The notes beneath the pieces were generated by a model. The model worked only from the letters and a program-made list of their open reading frames with translations, did no database searches and had not been told where the DNA came from. The position numbers and the translations under genes were made by a program. From contig NZ_RZUL01000009.1 in assembly GCF_004005485.1 (NCBI RefSeq), positions 1 to 53,618 of the forward strand: a DNA stretch of 53,618 nucleotides. Reading direction: 5' to 3'. How positions within the stretch are numbered: the stretch's first letter is position 1; each line of letters opens with the position of its first letter. Below, piece by piece: positions 1 through 8,908 of the stretch. Source of the DNA: Sphingobium algorifonticola. GTDB lineage: Bacteria > Pseudomonadota > Alphaproteobacteria > Sphingomonadales > Sphingomonadaceae.

Positions 1-103
1 AGTCTCCTTGAGGATGATGGTCTCGAACACCTTGTCCAAGCCACCTCCCTCTTCCCCGCTCCCCTCCCCGGCCACCGGCCGGGCCGGCGCGCAAGCGCCC
101 CGT

Positions 104-126
104 CCGAGGCCCGTTCACGGCCTCGG
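104..126 (-). terminator. Hairpin after the left backbone operon
   Basis: A perfect 8-bp stem (CCGAGGCC at 104-111, GGCCTCGG at 119-126) with a 7-base loop lies just past the stop codon of the last gene of the minus-strand operon. No clear U-tract follows on that strand, so it may be a weak terminator or an mRNA 3'-end stabiliser. Confidence 0.4.
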
Positions 127-134
127 GATGGACC

Positions 135-464
135 TCAGTGGATCGACCCGAAGAGGCGCTGCTTGACCTCGGCCTGGGACGCGCTGTCCTTCACCCCGAC
201 CGTCGCCTCCATGTCCGCCTCCAACCGGGCCACTAGATCGGCTGGCACCAGCGCATGAGGTTCGACAATCGCGATTGCGGCTTGGGGGGTCGGCAGTTCG
301 CCGGGCTCGGTGCCGAGCCAGATCGTCGCCTCGCCTTCATCGGGTTCCTCTTGCGTAAGGAAGAAGACCTGCGCGAAGAAGGTCTGGAGCGGCCGGTCCC
401 ATCCGACGACGGCGCGGACCACGTTTGCCGCTTCGGGCCTAGTATCCAGTTCATAGCGGCTCAT
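135..464 (-). CDS. Hypothetical protein, last gene of backbone operon
   Basis: Encodes 109 residues, acidic, with no signal peptide or membrane segment. I do not recognise the family. The start ATG (462-464) overlaps the stop of the upstream 64-residue gene in an ATGA arrangement, which supports both the start and translational coupling. It is the last of five minus-strand genes that include a DUF3768 protein and a GHKL ATPase, a gene company I associate with sphingomonad plasmids and integrative elements; a role in plasmid upkeep is only inference. Confidence 0.65.
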   Translation of the reverse strand: MSRYELDTRPEAANVVRAVVGWDRPLQTFFAQVFFLTQEEPDEGEATIWLGTEPGELPTPQAAIAIVEPHALVPADLVARLEADMEATVGVKDSASQAEVKQRLFGSIH

Positions 465-655
465 GGCAGGCTCCTGCGAAAACGGTGATCGGCATGGCGT
501 GCGGCGCCCTGGGCGCTTCGGAGCGCATGCCGTGCCGCTTCCGCAGCGCGAGGCGCTCCGCTCTCCCGCAGCAGCGTACGGGCCTGGCGCAAATGTTCAA
601 TCGCCTGTGCGACGGTTTCGCGCGTCTCTTCGCTGGCCGGACGGATCTTGCGCAT
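461..655 (-). CDS. Small arginine-rich hypothetical protein
   Basis: A 64-residue basic protein beginning MRKIRPASEE, rich in Arg, Ala and His and predicted mostly helical (repeated EAARHALRSAQ-type segments). The start is supported by an AGGGAGA ribosome site about 8 bases upstream, and its stop overlaps the next gene's start (ATGA). A much longer frame reads through this stretch from 1408, but most of that frame is the shadow of the ATPase gene and only this part has a proper start. The function is unknown; its small size and charge would suit a nucleic-acid-binding or accessory protein. Confidence 0.6.
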   Translation of the reverse strand: MRKIRPASEETRETVAQAIEHLRQARTLLRESGAPRAAEAARHALRSAQGAARHADHRFRRSLP

Positions 656-680
656 GCTGCTGTCTCCCTGCCCAGGCAGC

Positions 681-2366
681 TCACTCGGCCTCGGCCACAG
701 GCGCGATCGTGGCGACCGCCGGCTCCGCGGCCTCGAGACGGATATCGAGACTGTTGCGGCCGACGACCGCGACGAACTGGCGACCTTCGGGCACGAACCA
801 TTGGGTCCGATAGGACAGGATCGCGCGAAACCGCTCGACCAGCGCCGCATCGTCGCCCAACAGGAGGCGTGTCGCCATTTCCTGGGCATCGAGCAGGAAG
901 CGGTCATGCTGGGTATCCCAGCTGTCGGCATCCTTGTCGTCACTGGCGCTGAAACAGGCGCCATCAAGCAGATCGACAAGGTCATGGGGCGTGATGGCGA
1001 CAGGCGACGCGATGAGGATATTCGCCTCCTCGAACCCCCAGAACAGCCCGTCATCATATTCGATCGCAACGGGCGCGGGCAGACGGATGCGAGCGGGCTC
1101 CGGGCCTTCGAGCGACAGGATGAGCTCAAGCCGATCGACGGGGCCGCTCTCCAGGCCGGGAAAATCGGGTCCTCCAAGTTCCGAGACTTCGCCATCCCGT
1201 TCAATCTCGAAACGAAGGTCGACGATCCGTGGCAGGCGATCGTACCAGCCATAGCCGCGCATTGCCTCGTCGGGTTCGGCGAGGCGTCCCTCCAGGCTGC
1301 CGTCGCGGGCAAGCGCAAAGGCCGCGCACTGTTCGAGCGGCGCGCCAAAATCGTCGACCAGGACAAGATCGGCGGTATCGATGATGCTATGGCGTCCGGC
1401 ACCGCCATTCTGGTCGGCCACCGCGGGGCTCCAGGACAGCAGTTCTGCGCGCGCCTCGGGCAAGGTCACGCCGAGACCCGCAGCCTCCTCCCAGAGCGTG
1501 AAACCCAGCCGGTGAGAGCCAAGCGCGTGGATATGCCGGTAGATGGCAAGGCGGACGGCATCGCGCAGCGCCGCAAGCGCGGCATTCTCCACCATCTCCT
1601 TGCGCGCGGGGAGCACCAGCTGAAGATCGGGCGCATCGACGATATCGACTTTCGCGCTCCAGTGGCGATCCTTTTCCGAGACGGTGGGCAGCAAAGAGGC
1701 GACCGTCACACCGTGGAAATTGATGCTGGGGCTGAAATGACGGTGGAGATAGTTGCGGTAGAGACCGACACGGACCCCGTGCGCCGCGACGATCGTCTCT
1801 GCGCCTTTGAGCCAGTCCTCGCGCAACAGGTCCTTGCCGTCGAGACGAACAGTGATTGGACAATGGCGGGCCGCATTTTGCGCGGCCGCCATCAGGATCG
1901 GCGGCCATTGCGGATCCATGGCGACGCGGATTTCCGTGCCTGCGCGATGATTGCCGGCCACAACGCTGATCGGCGCGCCCGACTGCCAGTCGCCAGAAGC
2001 GATGCGGATCGACCAGCCATGGCCTTCAGCGCGCGGCGAGGAGATGATCTGGGCCTCGCGTCCCGCCAAACTGAAGACGCCCATGCCGGCCGGATCCTCC
2101 CGGCGCGCGATCGCCTCATCCCAGCCCGAGCGCCCAAGCGCGAGGACGACCGACGGATCGGCGATTCCGGCGCCGTCATCGGCGATGGACAGCCAGTCCA
2201 TGCCGTCGAGATGGATCACCCCGATCTCGACAAGACCGGCGCCGGCCCGGCGCGCATTCTGGATGAGCTCGCACAGGATGTCGCCGAGCGTGTTGTTGAA
2301 AAGGCGCGTGACCTTGGTCACGGCAGCAGGATCGACCTGGGAACGGATCGTTGCGGGAAGGGCCAT
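681..2366 (-). CDS. GHKL-superfamily ATPase (HSP90/MORC-like ATP-binding protein)
   Basis: A 561-residue protein whose first 130 residues carry the GHKL ATP-binding fold. The N-box reads CELIQNARRAGA (about residues 33-44), followed by the ADDGAGI motif and a later PAGMGVFSL glycine motif. There is no histidine-kinase dimerisation box, transmembrane segment or receiver, so it is not a sensor kinase; the layout recalls HSP90-, MutL- or MORC-like ATPases. I chose the start at 2366, not the longer frame from 2441, because a perfect AAGGAGG site lies 6-7 bases before this ATG. The C-terminal 400 residues are unfamiliar. It probably shares a transcript with the DUF3768 gene upstream. A role in replicon maintenance or conjugation is plausible but unproven. 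Confidence 0.75.
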   Translation of the reverse strand: MALPATIRSQVDPAAVTKVTRLFNNTLGDILCELIQNARRAGAGLVEIGVIHLDGMDWLSIADDGAGIADPSVVLALGRSGWDEAIARREDPAGMGVFSLAGREAQIISSPRAEGHGWSIRIASGDWQSGAPISVVAGNHRAGTEIRVAMDPQWPPILMAAAQNAARHCPITVRLDGKDLLREDWLKGAETIVAAHGVRVGLYRNYLHRHFSPSINFHGVTVASLLPTVSEKDRHWSAKVDIVDAPDLQLVLPARKEMVENAALAALRDAVRLAIYRHIHALGSHRLGFTLWEEAAGLGVTLPEARAELLSWSPAVADQNGGAGRHSIIDTADLVLVDDFGAPLEQCAAFALARDGSLEGRLAEPDEAMRGYGWYDRLPRIVDLRFEIERDGEVSELGGPDFPGLESGPVDRLELILSLEGPEPARIRLPAPVAIEYDDGLFWGFEEANILIASPVAITPHDLVDLLDGACFSASDDKDADSWDTQHDRFLLDAQEMATRLLLGDDAALVERFRAILSYRTQWFVPEGRQFVAVVGRNSLDIRLEAAEPAVATIAPVAEAE

Positions 2367-2452
2367 GGGGGCCTCCTTGGCTAGAGCGGGAAAGACTTCG
2401 CTTCCCCGCCCCCTTCCCTTTCCAGGCCTCGGCGCAGCCACCGGGCCAAACC

Positions 2453-2803
2453 TTAATAATCCTCGGCCAGCATGATGGTGAGGACGCGTTTCGTCACCGA
2501 CGCGTCGGCCGGGTCTTCCGACCCGAATGCGAGGGCCATGTCGTAATAATCGATCTTGAAGAGGATGCGCTCGCCTCTGAGATCGAAGGCGCCGAAGTCG
2601 CGCTCGGGGCCATCGCCCGGCTTGAAGGCATAGCGCCGGACGGACGCCAGCAGTTCGGCCTGGGCGAGCACCTCGCCCAGCGGCTCGTCGCCCGCGAGGC
2701 GGGCCAGGCAGGTTCGGGTGACGACGATACGCGCCGTTGGATCGAGGCCTTGCCGGCAGCGATCGTTGAGACGGGCGATCTGGTCTTCGCGGGTGATGGT
2801 CAT
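2453..2803 (-). CDS. DUF3768 family protein
   Basis: A 116-residue protein matching the DUF3768 pattern: an N-terminal TREDQIARLNDRCRQ helix and a C-terminal block with FKIDYYD, GSEDPAD and TKRVLTIMLAEDY. DUF3768 proteins are typical of alphaproteobacterial plasmids and integrative elements; their biochemical role is unknown. The start at 2803 overlaps the stop of the upstream gene (ATGA at 2800-2803), favouring it over the longer frame from 2842. It is cytoplasmic by appearance. Its presence supports an extrachromosomal or mobile origin for this edge of the window. Confidence 0.8.
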   Translation of the reverse strand: MTITREDQIARLNDRCRQGLDPTARIVVTRTCLARLAGDEPLGEVLAQAELLASVRRYAFKPGDGPERDFGAFDLRGERILFKIDYYDMALAFGSEDPADASVTKRVLTIMLAEDY

Positions 2804-3117
2804 GCGGCCTCCGGGAATGCGGCGTTGAACTGGTCGAGCCACGCCGACATGGCGGGGCGCTCCGAGATCGGGATCTGGGCGGCGACGTCCTGGAACCGGA
2901 TGAGGCTCATGGGCGCATCACGGATGATCGCGTCGATCACGGCTTCCGGCAGAAGCGCCTCGGCGCGGATGAAATCGGTCATTCGTCCCGGGCGCGTGCG
3001 GGTCGACCGACGCCACAGACCCTCGACGGTGCGCAGACGCGGCGCCGCCCGAGCCTCGACCAGGATGATGAGCCGCAGGCACCAGGCGGGCAGCGCGCGG
3101 ACTTCGTCGGGCTTCAT
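2800..3117 (-). CDS. Conserved hypothetical protein upstream of DUF3768
   Basis: Encodes 105 residues (start MKPDEVRALP), soluble, with Trp and Arg in the N-terminal half and a C-terminal helical segment. The family is not recognised. It is the first gene of the minus-strand backbone operon and is coupled to the DUF3768 gene by a 4-base overlap. It diverges from the recombinase cassette that begins at 3245, so the 127 bases between them must carry promoters for both directions. Confidence 0.65.
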   Translation of the reverse strand: MKPDEVRALPAWCLRLIILVEARAAPRLRTVEGLWRRSTRTRPGRMTDFIRAEALLPEAVIDAIIRDAPMSLIRFQDVAAQIPISERPAMSAWLDQFNAAFPEAA

Positions 3118-3162
3118 GGCTCCGCAGATGAATTATGTCGCCATTGAGACGATCCATTCCCT

Positions 3163-3191
3163 TTGACGGGATAAGGATATTGTCCCATTAT
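3163..3191 (+). promoter_or_regulatory. Predicted sigma-70-type promoter for the recombinase cassette
   Basis: TTGACG (3163-3168) is followed after 17 bases by CATTAT (3186-3191), a 5/6 match for the -35 element and about 4/6 for the -10. It sits about 55 bases before the GTG start of the first recombinase. Prediction from sequence only. Confidence 0.35.
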
Positions 3192-3244
3192 CGATCGGGT
3201 CGGGGCAATAAAATGGAAACGCCCAGTGTCATGTCGAGGGTTCA

Positions 3245-4657
3245 GTGCATCTTTTCCCGTTCGATCCTTGGCTCGGCGTCGAGCCTATACTTCTTGATGG
3301 GACGATGATCCGGCCTGCGCTTGATGACTCCATAAAGCAGGACGCAATCAAATACTTACCCGAAACAAATCTCCCTTCTCTCCTTCATTCCGACGGAAGC
3401 CCCGTTGTAGAAGTCAATTCGTTCATCACGTTCCTGCGATCCGATGGCGTGTCCCTTGCCAGCGCAGGCCACTATGCTCGAGATCTTCAGGTCTTTGCCC
3501 GTTACCTGCGGGATGCGCGTTCAAAGTCGTTACTCGACGCATCGAGTGCCGACGTAGGGAAATATCGCAGCCTTCGGCTCGAAGGGCCGGGCGAGCTCCG
3601 ACTATCGGGATCGTCTTGGAAGCGCACCTCTGCGGCGCTAACGCGGTTCTATCAATGGGCCGCCAGCGAGGACGCAGGACTGATATCAGTTGCGCCGAAA
3701 ACCAGATTCCGCCGTGATGGCGCGGTTGCCGAAGATACGATCCGCATGATCCCGCTCGAGGATTACGTTCTGTTCCGAGACCAAGGCCTGCTCGGTGGGG
3801 GTTACGCGAACGGCATCACTCACCGGCGGAATCCGATGCGCGATGCCGCGTTCGCCGAGCTGCTTGTGACGACAGGGGTTAGGCTCGAAGAAGGCGCAAG
3901 CCTTCTGATCGGTGAGCTTCCGACGACGAACGCCCGCGTCTTTCACGGCTGTCGCAGCACCATGATCGACCTGCCCGCCAGAATCACCAAAGGGCGCAAA
4001 CCTCGATCAGTGCCGTTCCCGAGGCGGGTAGCCAGTAACTTCATCGACGCTTATATTCGCGAGGAGCGGAGCCAGTTGGTCGATCGCTGGCGACGCGCGG
4101 GTGGGGTCCGGACCATGCGGCAGCCGCTCATCGGCACGCTTGCAGGCGGGCAACGCGTTTTGATCAAGGGCGAGCGGCGCCCTCGATCACTGGCGACTCT
4201 GCGCATCGACGAACGACGCAACCTCCTATTGCTGCCCGGATCGGGCGCACCATTGGAAAGTGCGCAGCCGGCAGCATTGTGGCTGGCGCAGGACGGCCAA
4301 GCCCTCACCCCCGCGGCATGGCAGTCGATATTCCGGCGTACCAGCAAGAAGTTGTCGGAGGACATGGGCTGGGACCTACACGTATCGCCCCATACCCTCC
4401 GGCATACCTTTGCCGTCTACTGGCTTACACACCTCGTCAAAGCGGAAGTGATGAGGCTCGACGATCGATCTGTCCCGGATCGAACCGAGGAAATCTACAT
4501 GAAGGTTGTCAGCGACCCCTTGCGCCGGGTCCAGCGATGGCTGGGTCACGCCAGCGTCCTGACCACTGAAAAATATCTCACCTACCTCGATGAAGCCTTC
4601 GAAATCGTAGATCAGGCGGCCGAGGCGCTGGACTCTCGTCTGATGGGCTTCTTCTAG
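3245..4657 (+). CDS. Tyrosine recombinase 1 of the trio
   Basis: A 470-residue site-specific recombinase. An N-terminal SAM-like core-binding region (about residues 55-145) precedes the catalytic domain. Visible catalytic positions are R213 (TGVRLEEGA), K249, H383 and R386 in [10 protein letters not shown]435 in WLGHASVLT, and the nucleophile Y444, so the full R-K-H-R-H-Y set is present and the enzyme should be active. The start is GTG at 3245 after a weak CGAGGG site; an ATG at 3305 is the alternative. The next recombinase begins 2 bases after the stop. It resembles TnpA-type recombinases of multi-recombinase elements. Confidence 0.85.
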
Positions 4658-4659
4658 CA

Positions 4660-6432
4660 GTGGGTCGCCCTCGCCTCTCGTTCCGCGATTTACCTCCGCA
4701 GCAGGATGAGGAGCCGCGAGCCGACGCGATCGTAGCCTATCATCATCGTGACGGTGTCGGGCGCGAAATGACCTGGTTGCTGCACGAGGTGGGGAACGAA
4801 GGCCTGGGTCGCGATCTTGCCTTGTACCTTGGGCCGATGATGAACGAGCTGTTCGCCGGCCTGGCCGTCCCGAGTGTCGAACAGTATCGACAGAGCTGGA
4901 TCCCGCTCGGGAAACATCTGTCCTCCAGCGGGCGCCTCAACGGGGGGCTTCGCGTGATCACGGCCGCTGACATCGATGCCTGCGACGTTCGGGGTCAATA
5001 CTCCCGGTTCCGTTGCCTTGTTCACGGCCTTCGCGCGATAGACGAACGAAACCCTGATCTGCTTCGTCCGGATCTGAAGGCGCGGATCAACTTCACGAGC
5101 CGGCACAACGGAACGGCATTACGGCCCCGCGAACCGTTGACACCGTTCGTCGCTCGCGTCCTGAAAGACGCCGCTGATCGCAGCGTGGTAGCTACACGCG
5201 AAAGGATCTTGTCGGGCCGCGAGCAGATCGAAGCTTTGCGAAACAAGCCGGAGAGGAGCCGCTTTGAGAATGTGTTCCTGAGGGTCGCCGACGGCACGCG
5301 CCCCGCTCGAAGCGAGTTCGACATGTTCAAATATCGCAAGGTTGCCATCGCCGCGGCCAGCGATCTTCTCGTTCTGACCCTGCCTGATGCGATCTGCTTC
5401 ATCATCGCCATCGCGCTCCGGGTCGAAATGCCGATAGAATGCCTGCGGACCCTGCGGCGCGACTGCCTGAAGAACCCCGCGAGAGGGTACGTCTCCATTG
5501 AATACACAAAGGGACGAGGCGGCCCCCGCGCGAAGATCAAGCGCGAACGCGTGCGTGATGGTGGAATTAATACGCCCGGCGGACTCGTTCGCCTTGCCCT
5601 CGAACTATCCCGACCCGCCGCCGAGCGAATGGCCGATCGAGGGGACCCGAATGCGGATTACCTGTGGGTGGGCTTCGTTGCAGCCGGACTGCCGAGCTGG
5701 CGGCGGTTCAGCCTTTCTACCCACAACTTCTATGCCGCGATCAGGAGCCTTGGGCTCGTCGACGAAGCGGGCAAGCCGATAACCAAGATCGTTCCCGCCC
5801 GGCTAAGGAAGACGGTGAAGCGGGACAATTACTTGCGCCACACAGGCCACCTTCGGCGCTTCGCGAGCGATCACTCGAAGCCAGTTGCCGCTCGGCATTA
5901 TGCCGCGGTGGACGGGCTTCGAGAAGAGCATGCACGCTCGGTAGCGGTCGCTGAAGGTCAACTGTTCGACATGGCGATGATGCCGTTGGTCCTGCCACCG
6001 AAGGAGGAAGTCAGCGCGCTCGCATCCGGCCTCTCGATCGGAAACCAAAAGCTCGACGCAGGCGCGGTCGCGTCGTTGGTCTCAGGCGATGCCGATACGT
6101 TCCTTGGCATGTGTTCCGGCTTTTGGTCGAGCCCTCTTGGGCGGAACGACAACGGCTCCTGCGCCACCGCGTTCACCGGCTGCCTCCATTGCTCGAATGC
6201 AGTGTTCACCGCACGAAAACTGCCTGCATTGCTGACCTATCTGACATGGCTAGCTGAACGGCGCGCCGTCATGACGGAAGCGGAGTGGCACGAGCGCTAC
6301 AGCGCCGACCATAATCGAATTATGGTACAGATACTCCCCGTGTTCGACGCTGGCGATATCGAACAGGCTCGGTCCACGGCGGAAAATGCCGCTGTGGCGC
6401 CAGCGCTGCCGCCACATCTTCAGCGGGGCTGA
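4660..6432 (+). CDS. Tyrosine recombinase 2 of the trio, with Cys-rich C-terminal extension
   Basis: A 590-residue divergent tyrosine recombinase. R254 (ALRVEMPIE), K284, R383 in PARLRKT, H405 (ASDHSKPVA) and Y414 (RHYAAV) align with the catalytic set, but the first position of the usual HxxR motif is Ala, an atypical feature. A C-terminal region near residues 485-520 carries spaced Cys residues (MCSGF, GSCAT, GCLHCS) that could bind a metal. The start is GTG at 4660, 2 bases past the first recombinase; an ATG at 4768 is less likely because it would remove part of the conserved N-terminus. Co-translated with its neighbours, it probably acts in the same recombination complex. Confidence 0.75.
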   Translation: MGRPRLSFRDLPPQQDEEPRADAIVAYHHRDGVGREMTWLLHEVGNEGLGRDLALYLGPMMNELFAGLAVPSVEQYRQSWIPLGKHLSSSGRLNGGLRVITAADIDACDVRGQYSRFRCLVHGLRAIDERNPDLLRPDLKARINFTSRHNGTALRPREPLTPFVARVLKDAADRSVVATRERILSGREQIEALRNKPERSRFENVFLRVADGTRPARSEFDMFKYRKVAIAAASDLLVLTLPDAICFIIAIALRVEMPIECLRTLRRDCLKNPARGYVSIEYTKGRGGPRAKIKRERVRDGGINTPGGLVRLALELSRPAAERMADRGDPNADYLWVGFVAAGLPSWRRFSLSTHNFYAAIRSLGLVDEAGKPITKIVPARLRKTVKRDNYLRHTGHLRRFASDHSKPVAARHYAAVDGLREEHARSVAVAEGQLFDMAMMPLVLPPKEEVSALASGLSIGNQKLDAGAVASLVSGDADTFLGMCSGFWSSPLGRNDNGSCATAFTGCLHCSNAVFTARKLPALLTYLTWLAERRAVMTEAEWHERYSADHNRIMVQILPVFDAGDIEQARSTAENAAVAPALPPHLQRG

Positions 6433-6434
6433 AC

Positions 6435-8543
6435 ATGCGTCGGGTTCTGGAACGTGCCGAAGCATCTTGGCGGATTGACCGTTCGGCATTGGTGATTCCG
6501 CCCCAGATGGTCGTGAGTGGCCGTGAGCAGCAGAATATCTCTCTGGTCGGGGACGATAAGTGGCTGCTCGAATGTGCCATCGCGCGGCCGACAAAGGCCC
6601 ATGAAGCCTGTATCTGCTTCGGTCGGATCGCCGATGCTGATGAGCGGGAGCTCATACGAGAATACCTGTTCCTGTCTTTAAACTACGACTCCCGAGACAA
6701 TGTGCGCGGCCGCCTCGGCGTCCTGAAACCTGGTTCGCTGATGCAGGTCGGCAATATAATCCGGCATTTTCTACAAGAAGTGCGGGAAGCCGGACTTCGA
6801 CTCCACGAGATCGATCAGCCTTGGCTGGATCAGTGGCTGTCCGCGAAGCGGCACCTCGCACCGGCAACTCTTGTCTACAAGATCCTCTGCGTACGGCGAC
6901 TTGCGCTCTATACGCCCTCCCTGTCGTTCCGGGGAATCGAGATAGCTCCTTGGGGTAACCGTTCAGCGACTAGGATCGCGGGATACCGGGGTGGCCGAGA
7001 AAATGTCACACCGCGAATACCGGAAGCCATTAGCGCGCCGGCGTTGCGGTGGGCCATGTTCTACGTCCATCATGGGATCGACGATCTTATCGCCCGACAT
7101 CGTATAGCTGGCATCAACATCGCCGCGCGTCGGCAGAGAGTGTCACCGAAACTAAGCGACCAGCGCCTGCGCGCTTATTTGGATGCGCTTGAAGCATCGG
7201 GCTCTGGAGTACCGGCGACCCAAGATGGTCGACCCGCGTGGCCAGAAATCTGCAAGGCCAGCGGCCTCGGCGTGGCAGTGCTGAAGGCACGCTCAGCTAT
7301 GCTCGAGAAGGCAATCTCGCAACTCGGAACCGAGCGCCCAGGCGCAAGCAGTGGTTGGGCCAGCATGCCAGGAACAAACATTGCGTGGCGGTCGCATCTT
7401 CCCAGCTTCAGCAGCCGTTATACCTTCATACCGGCGATAGCCGCGTGCTATCTCGTAATCGGCCTATTATCAGGAATGCGCGGCGAGGAAGCGGCCGCGC
7501 TCAAGCGTGGTTGCCTCAGACTCATGCGCGACGAACATGGGAAGGTTAAGGGCTACGAACTCGTCGGAAGAATCTTCAAAACCCGTAAAAACGTCGACGG
7601 CGCTGAACATCGCTGGACCGTGATAGAGCCTGTTGCCAGGGCCGTATTGGCAGCAATACGGTTGCAGGACTATCTACACAACAGCGCCGATCGAACGGAA
7701 GCGCCGCGAGATGATGAGCCCCTGTTCAAACCGGCCTTGATTCGGGGGGTGGGCAATGTCCAGCTTACGGCGCATCAATCGACCGTATACCTGAATTACT
7801 TTGCCAAAGAGTGTCGCCGGCTCGCCGAAGAAATGGCAGCGGCGGCGCCCGCCGAAGCCGACCGCATACTGGCACTTTATCATATCCCGGACGAGGGTGA
7901 TGAACCCTGGCGGTGGCGCACGCGTCAGCTCCGCCGCACCCTTGCATGGTACATCGCCAGTCAGCCCTTCGGCGTGATCGCGGGCATGATACAATATGGG
8001 CACGCGAGCGCCATGATGTTCGAAGGCTATGCGGGCACTTCCCAATCCGGCTTCCGTTCGGAGATCGAAGAGGAACGTCGCCTCGCTCAGCTCAGCGATA
8101 TCGTCGAGATGTACGAGGACTGGAAGGCAGGGATCAATCCAGGCGGCCCCATGCGATCGAAACTCGTCGCCGAATTTACAAGCATCAGAAACAAGATCGG
8201 AGATCTGCCCGGCACGGTCGTTGATGATCGGCGCCGCGCAAAAATGCTCTCGAACACCGCCGTCACGCTTCATCCGGGTTATATCAACGACTGCTTCTTC
8301 TATGCCGACCACGCCCTCTGCTTGAAGGTGAAAGGAGCTGAGGCGCAGCCGGCATTTACGAGGTGCCAGCCTGCTCGTTGTCCGAACAGCGTGGTGGCGA
8401 GGCGGCATGTGCTGGCTCTGCAATCATGCATCGCAGATGCCGAGACCATGAAAAATGGCAAGAACATCAGCCCGATCCAGAAACACGCCATTGAGGCACA
8501 GATCGATATTTACAGGCAGTTGCTGGAACAGGTCGAACGATGA
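6435..8543 (+). CDS. Tyrosine recombinase 3 of the trio
   Basis: A 702-residue recombinase, the largest of the three. Motifs include the first Arg in SGMRGEEAAAL (about residue 355), Lys in FKTRKN, an RQLRRTLAW block where Arg replaces the His of HxxR, and YGHASAMMFEGYAG carrying the final His and the predicted nucleophilic Tyr. The start ATG is 2 bases after the previous stop, with GCGGGG upstream. The last codons overlap the start of the small downstream gene (ATGA). The C-terminus has several Cys residues (DCFFYADHALC, RCQPARC) that may form a metal site like that of recombinase 2. Size and position recall TnpB-type recombinases. Confidence 0.75.
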   Translation: MRRVLERAEASWRIDRSALVIPPQMVVSGREQQNISLVGDDKWLLECAIARPTKAHEACICFGRIADADERELIREYLFLSLNYDSRDNVRGRLGVLKPGSLMQVGNIIRHFLQEVREAGLRLHEIDQPWLDQWLSAKRHLAPATLVYKILCVRRLALYTPSLSFRGIEIAPWGNRSATRIAGYRGGRENVTPRIPEAISAPALRWAMFYVHHGIDDLIARHRIAGINIAARRQRVSPKLSDQRLRAYLDALEASGSGVPATQDGRPAWPEICKASGLGVAVLKARSAMLEKAISQLGTERPGASSGWASMPGTNIAWRSHLPSFSSRYTFIPAIAACYLVIGLLSGMRGEEAAALKRGCLRLMRDEHGKVKGYELVGRIFKTRKNVDGAEHRWTVIEPVARAVLAAIRLQDYLHNSADRTEAPRDDEPLFKPALIRGVGNVQLTAHQSTVYLNYFAKECRRLAEEMAAAAPAEADRILALYHIPDEGDEPWRWRTRQLRRTLAWYIASQPFGVIAGMIQYGHASAMMFEGYAGTSQSGFRSEIEEERRLAQLSDIVEMYEDWKAGINPGGPMRSKLVAEFTSIRNKIGDLPGTVVDDRRRAKMLSNTAVTLHPGYINDCFFYADHALCLKVKGAEAQPAFTRCQPARCPNSVVARRHVLALQSCIADAETMKNGKNISPIQKHAIEAQIDIYRQLLEQVER

Positions 8544-8908
8544 CGACGAAAGCGAACCCTCCCCGGAAATCGCAAGCCACCGTCGCGCTGCTTGACGCCT
8601 ATAACCGCTTGCGCGACGGCAAAGGCACCGCGACGAATGGCAAGCTGAGCATAACCAATGTTGCGCGCGAGGCGGGGGTCAGTCGAGCGACGGCCTATCG
8701 ATGCTCCAAACTTCTCGCTTTGTTCGATGAAGCTCCGAAGCCGCCGAAGGCTAAACCACAAAGCACGAGCGGCAAGGCCGAGCTGCGAAACGTGATCAAC
8801 CAGTTGCTCAATCGTATCATCATGCTGGAGGCTGCGTTGGAAGCCAAAGACGCGGAACTCCGGCAATTGCGCTCAATGCTGCCAAAACCACGGCCGGCCG
8901 ACTCATGA
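8540..8908 (+). CDS. Small HTH/coiled-coil accessory protein (TnpC-like)
   Basis: A 122-residue basic protein. Residues about 35-60 form a helix-turn-helix (ITNVAREAGVSRATAYRC), and the C-terminal third is a predicted coiled coil (LNRIIMLEAALEAKDAELRQL). Tn554 TnpC and related DUF6262-type proteins have this same order of HTH then coiled coil and lie directly after the recombinase genes. The start overlaps the recombinase 3 stop in ATGA form. Its likely job is to bind element DNA and set the orientation or efficiency of recombination; this is inference by analogy. Confidence 0.65.
   Translation: MTTKANPPRKSQATVALLDAYNRLRDGKGTATNGKLSITNVAREAGVSRATAYRCSKLLALFDEAPKPPKAKPQSTSGKAELRNVINQLLNRIIMLEAALEAKDAELRQLRSMLPKPRPADS

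Larger units (their letters stand above)
3245..8908 (+). mobile_element. Three-recombinase mobile module (Tn554/RIT-like)
   Basis: Four tightly packed genes (gaps of 2 bases or overlaps) encode three different tyrosine recombinases of 470, 590 and 702 residues and a 122-residue HTH/coiled-coil protein. Tn554 (tnpA, tnpB, tnpC) and RIT elements (recombinases in trio) have the same logic: several tyrosine recombinases, with a small accessory protein in Tn554. I could not find convincing terminal repeats, so the limits given are those of the genes and not of the element. The gene-poor stretch from 8909 may hold its right end. Confidence 0.65.

Noticed and set aside
648..2384. Long plus-strand open frame opposite the GHKL ATPase gene
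   Set aside because: It is the GC-rich antisense shadow; only the minus strand has conserved motifs and a ribosome site.
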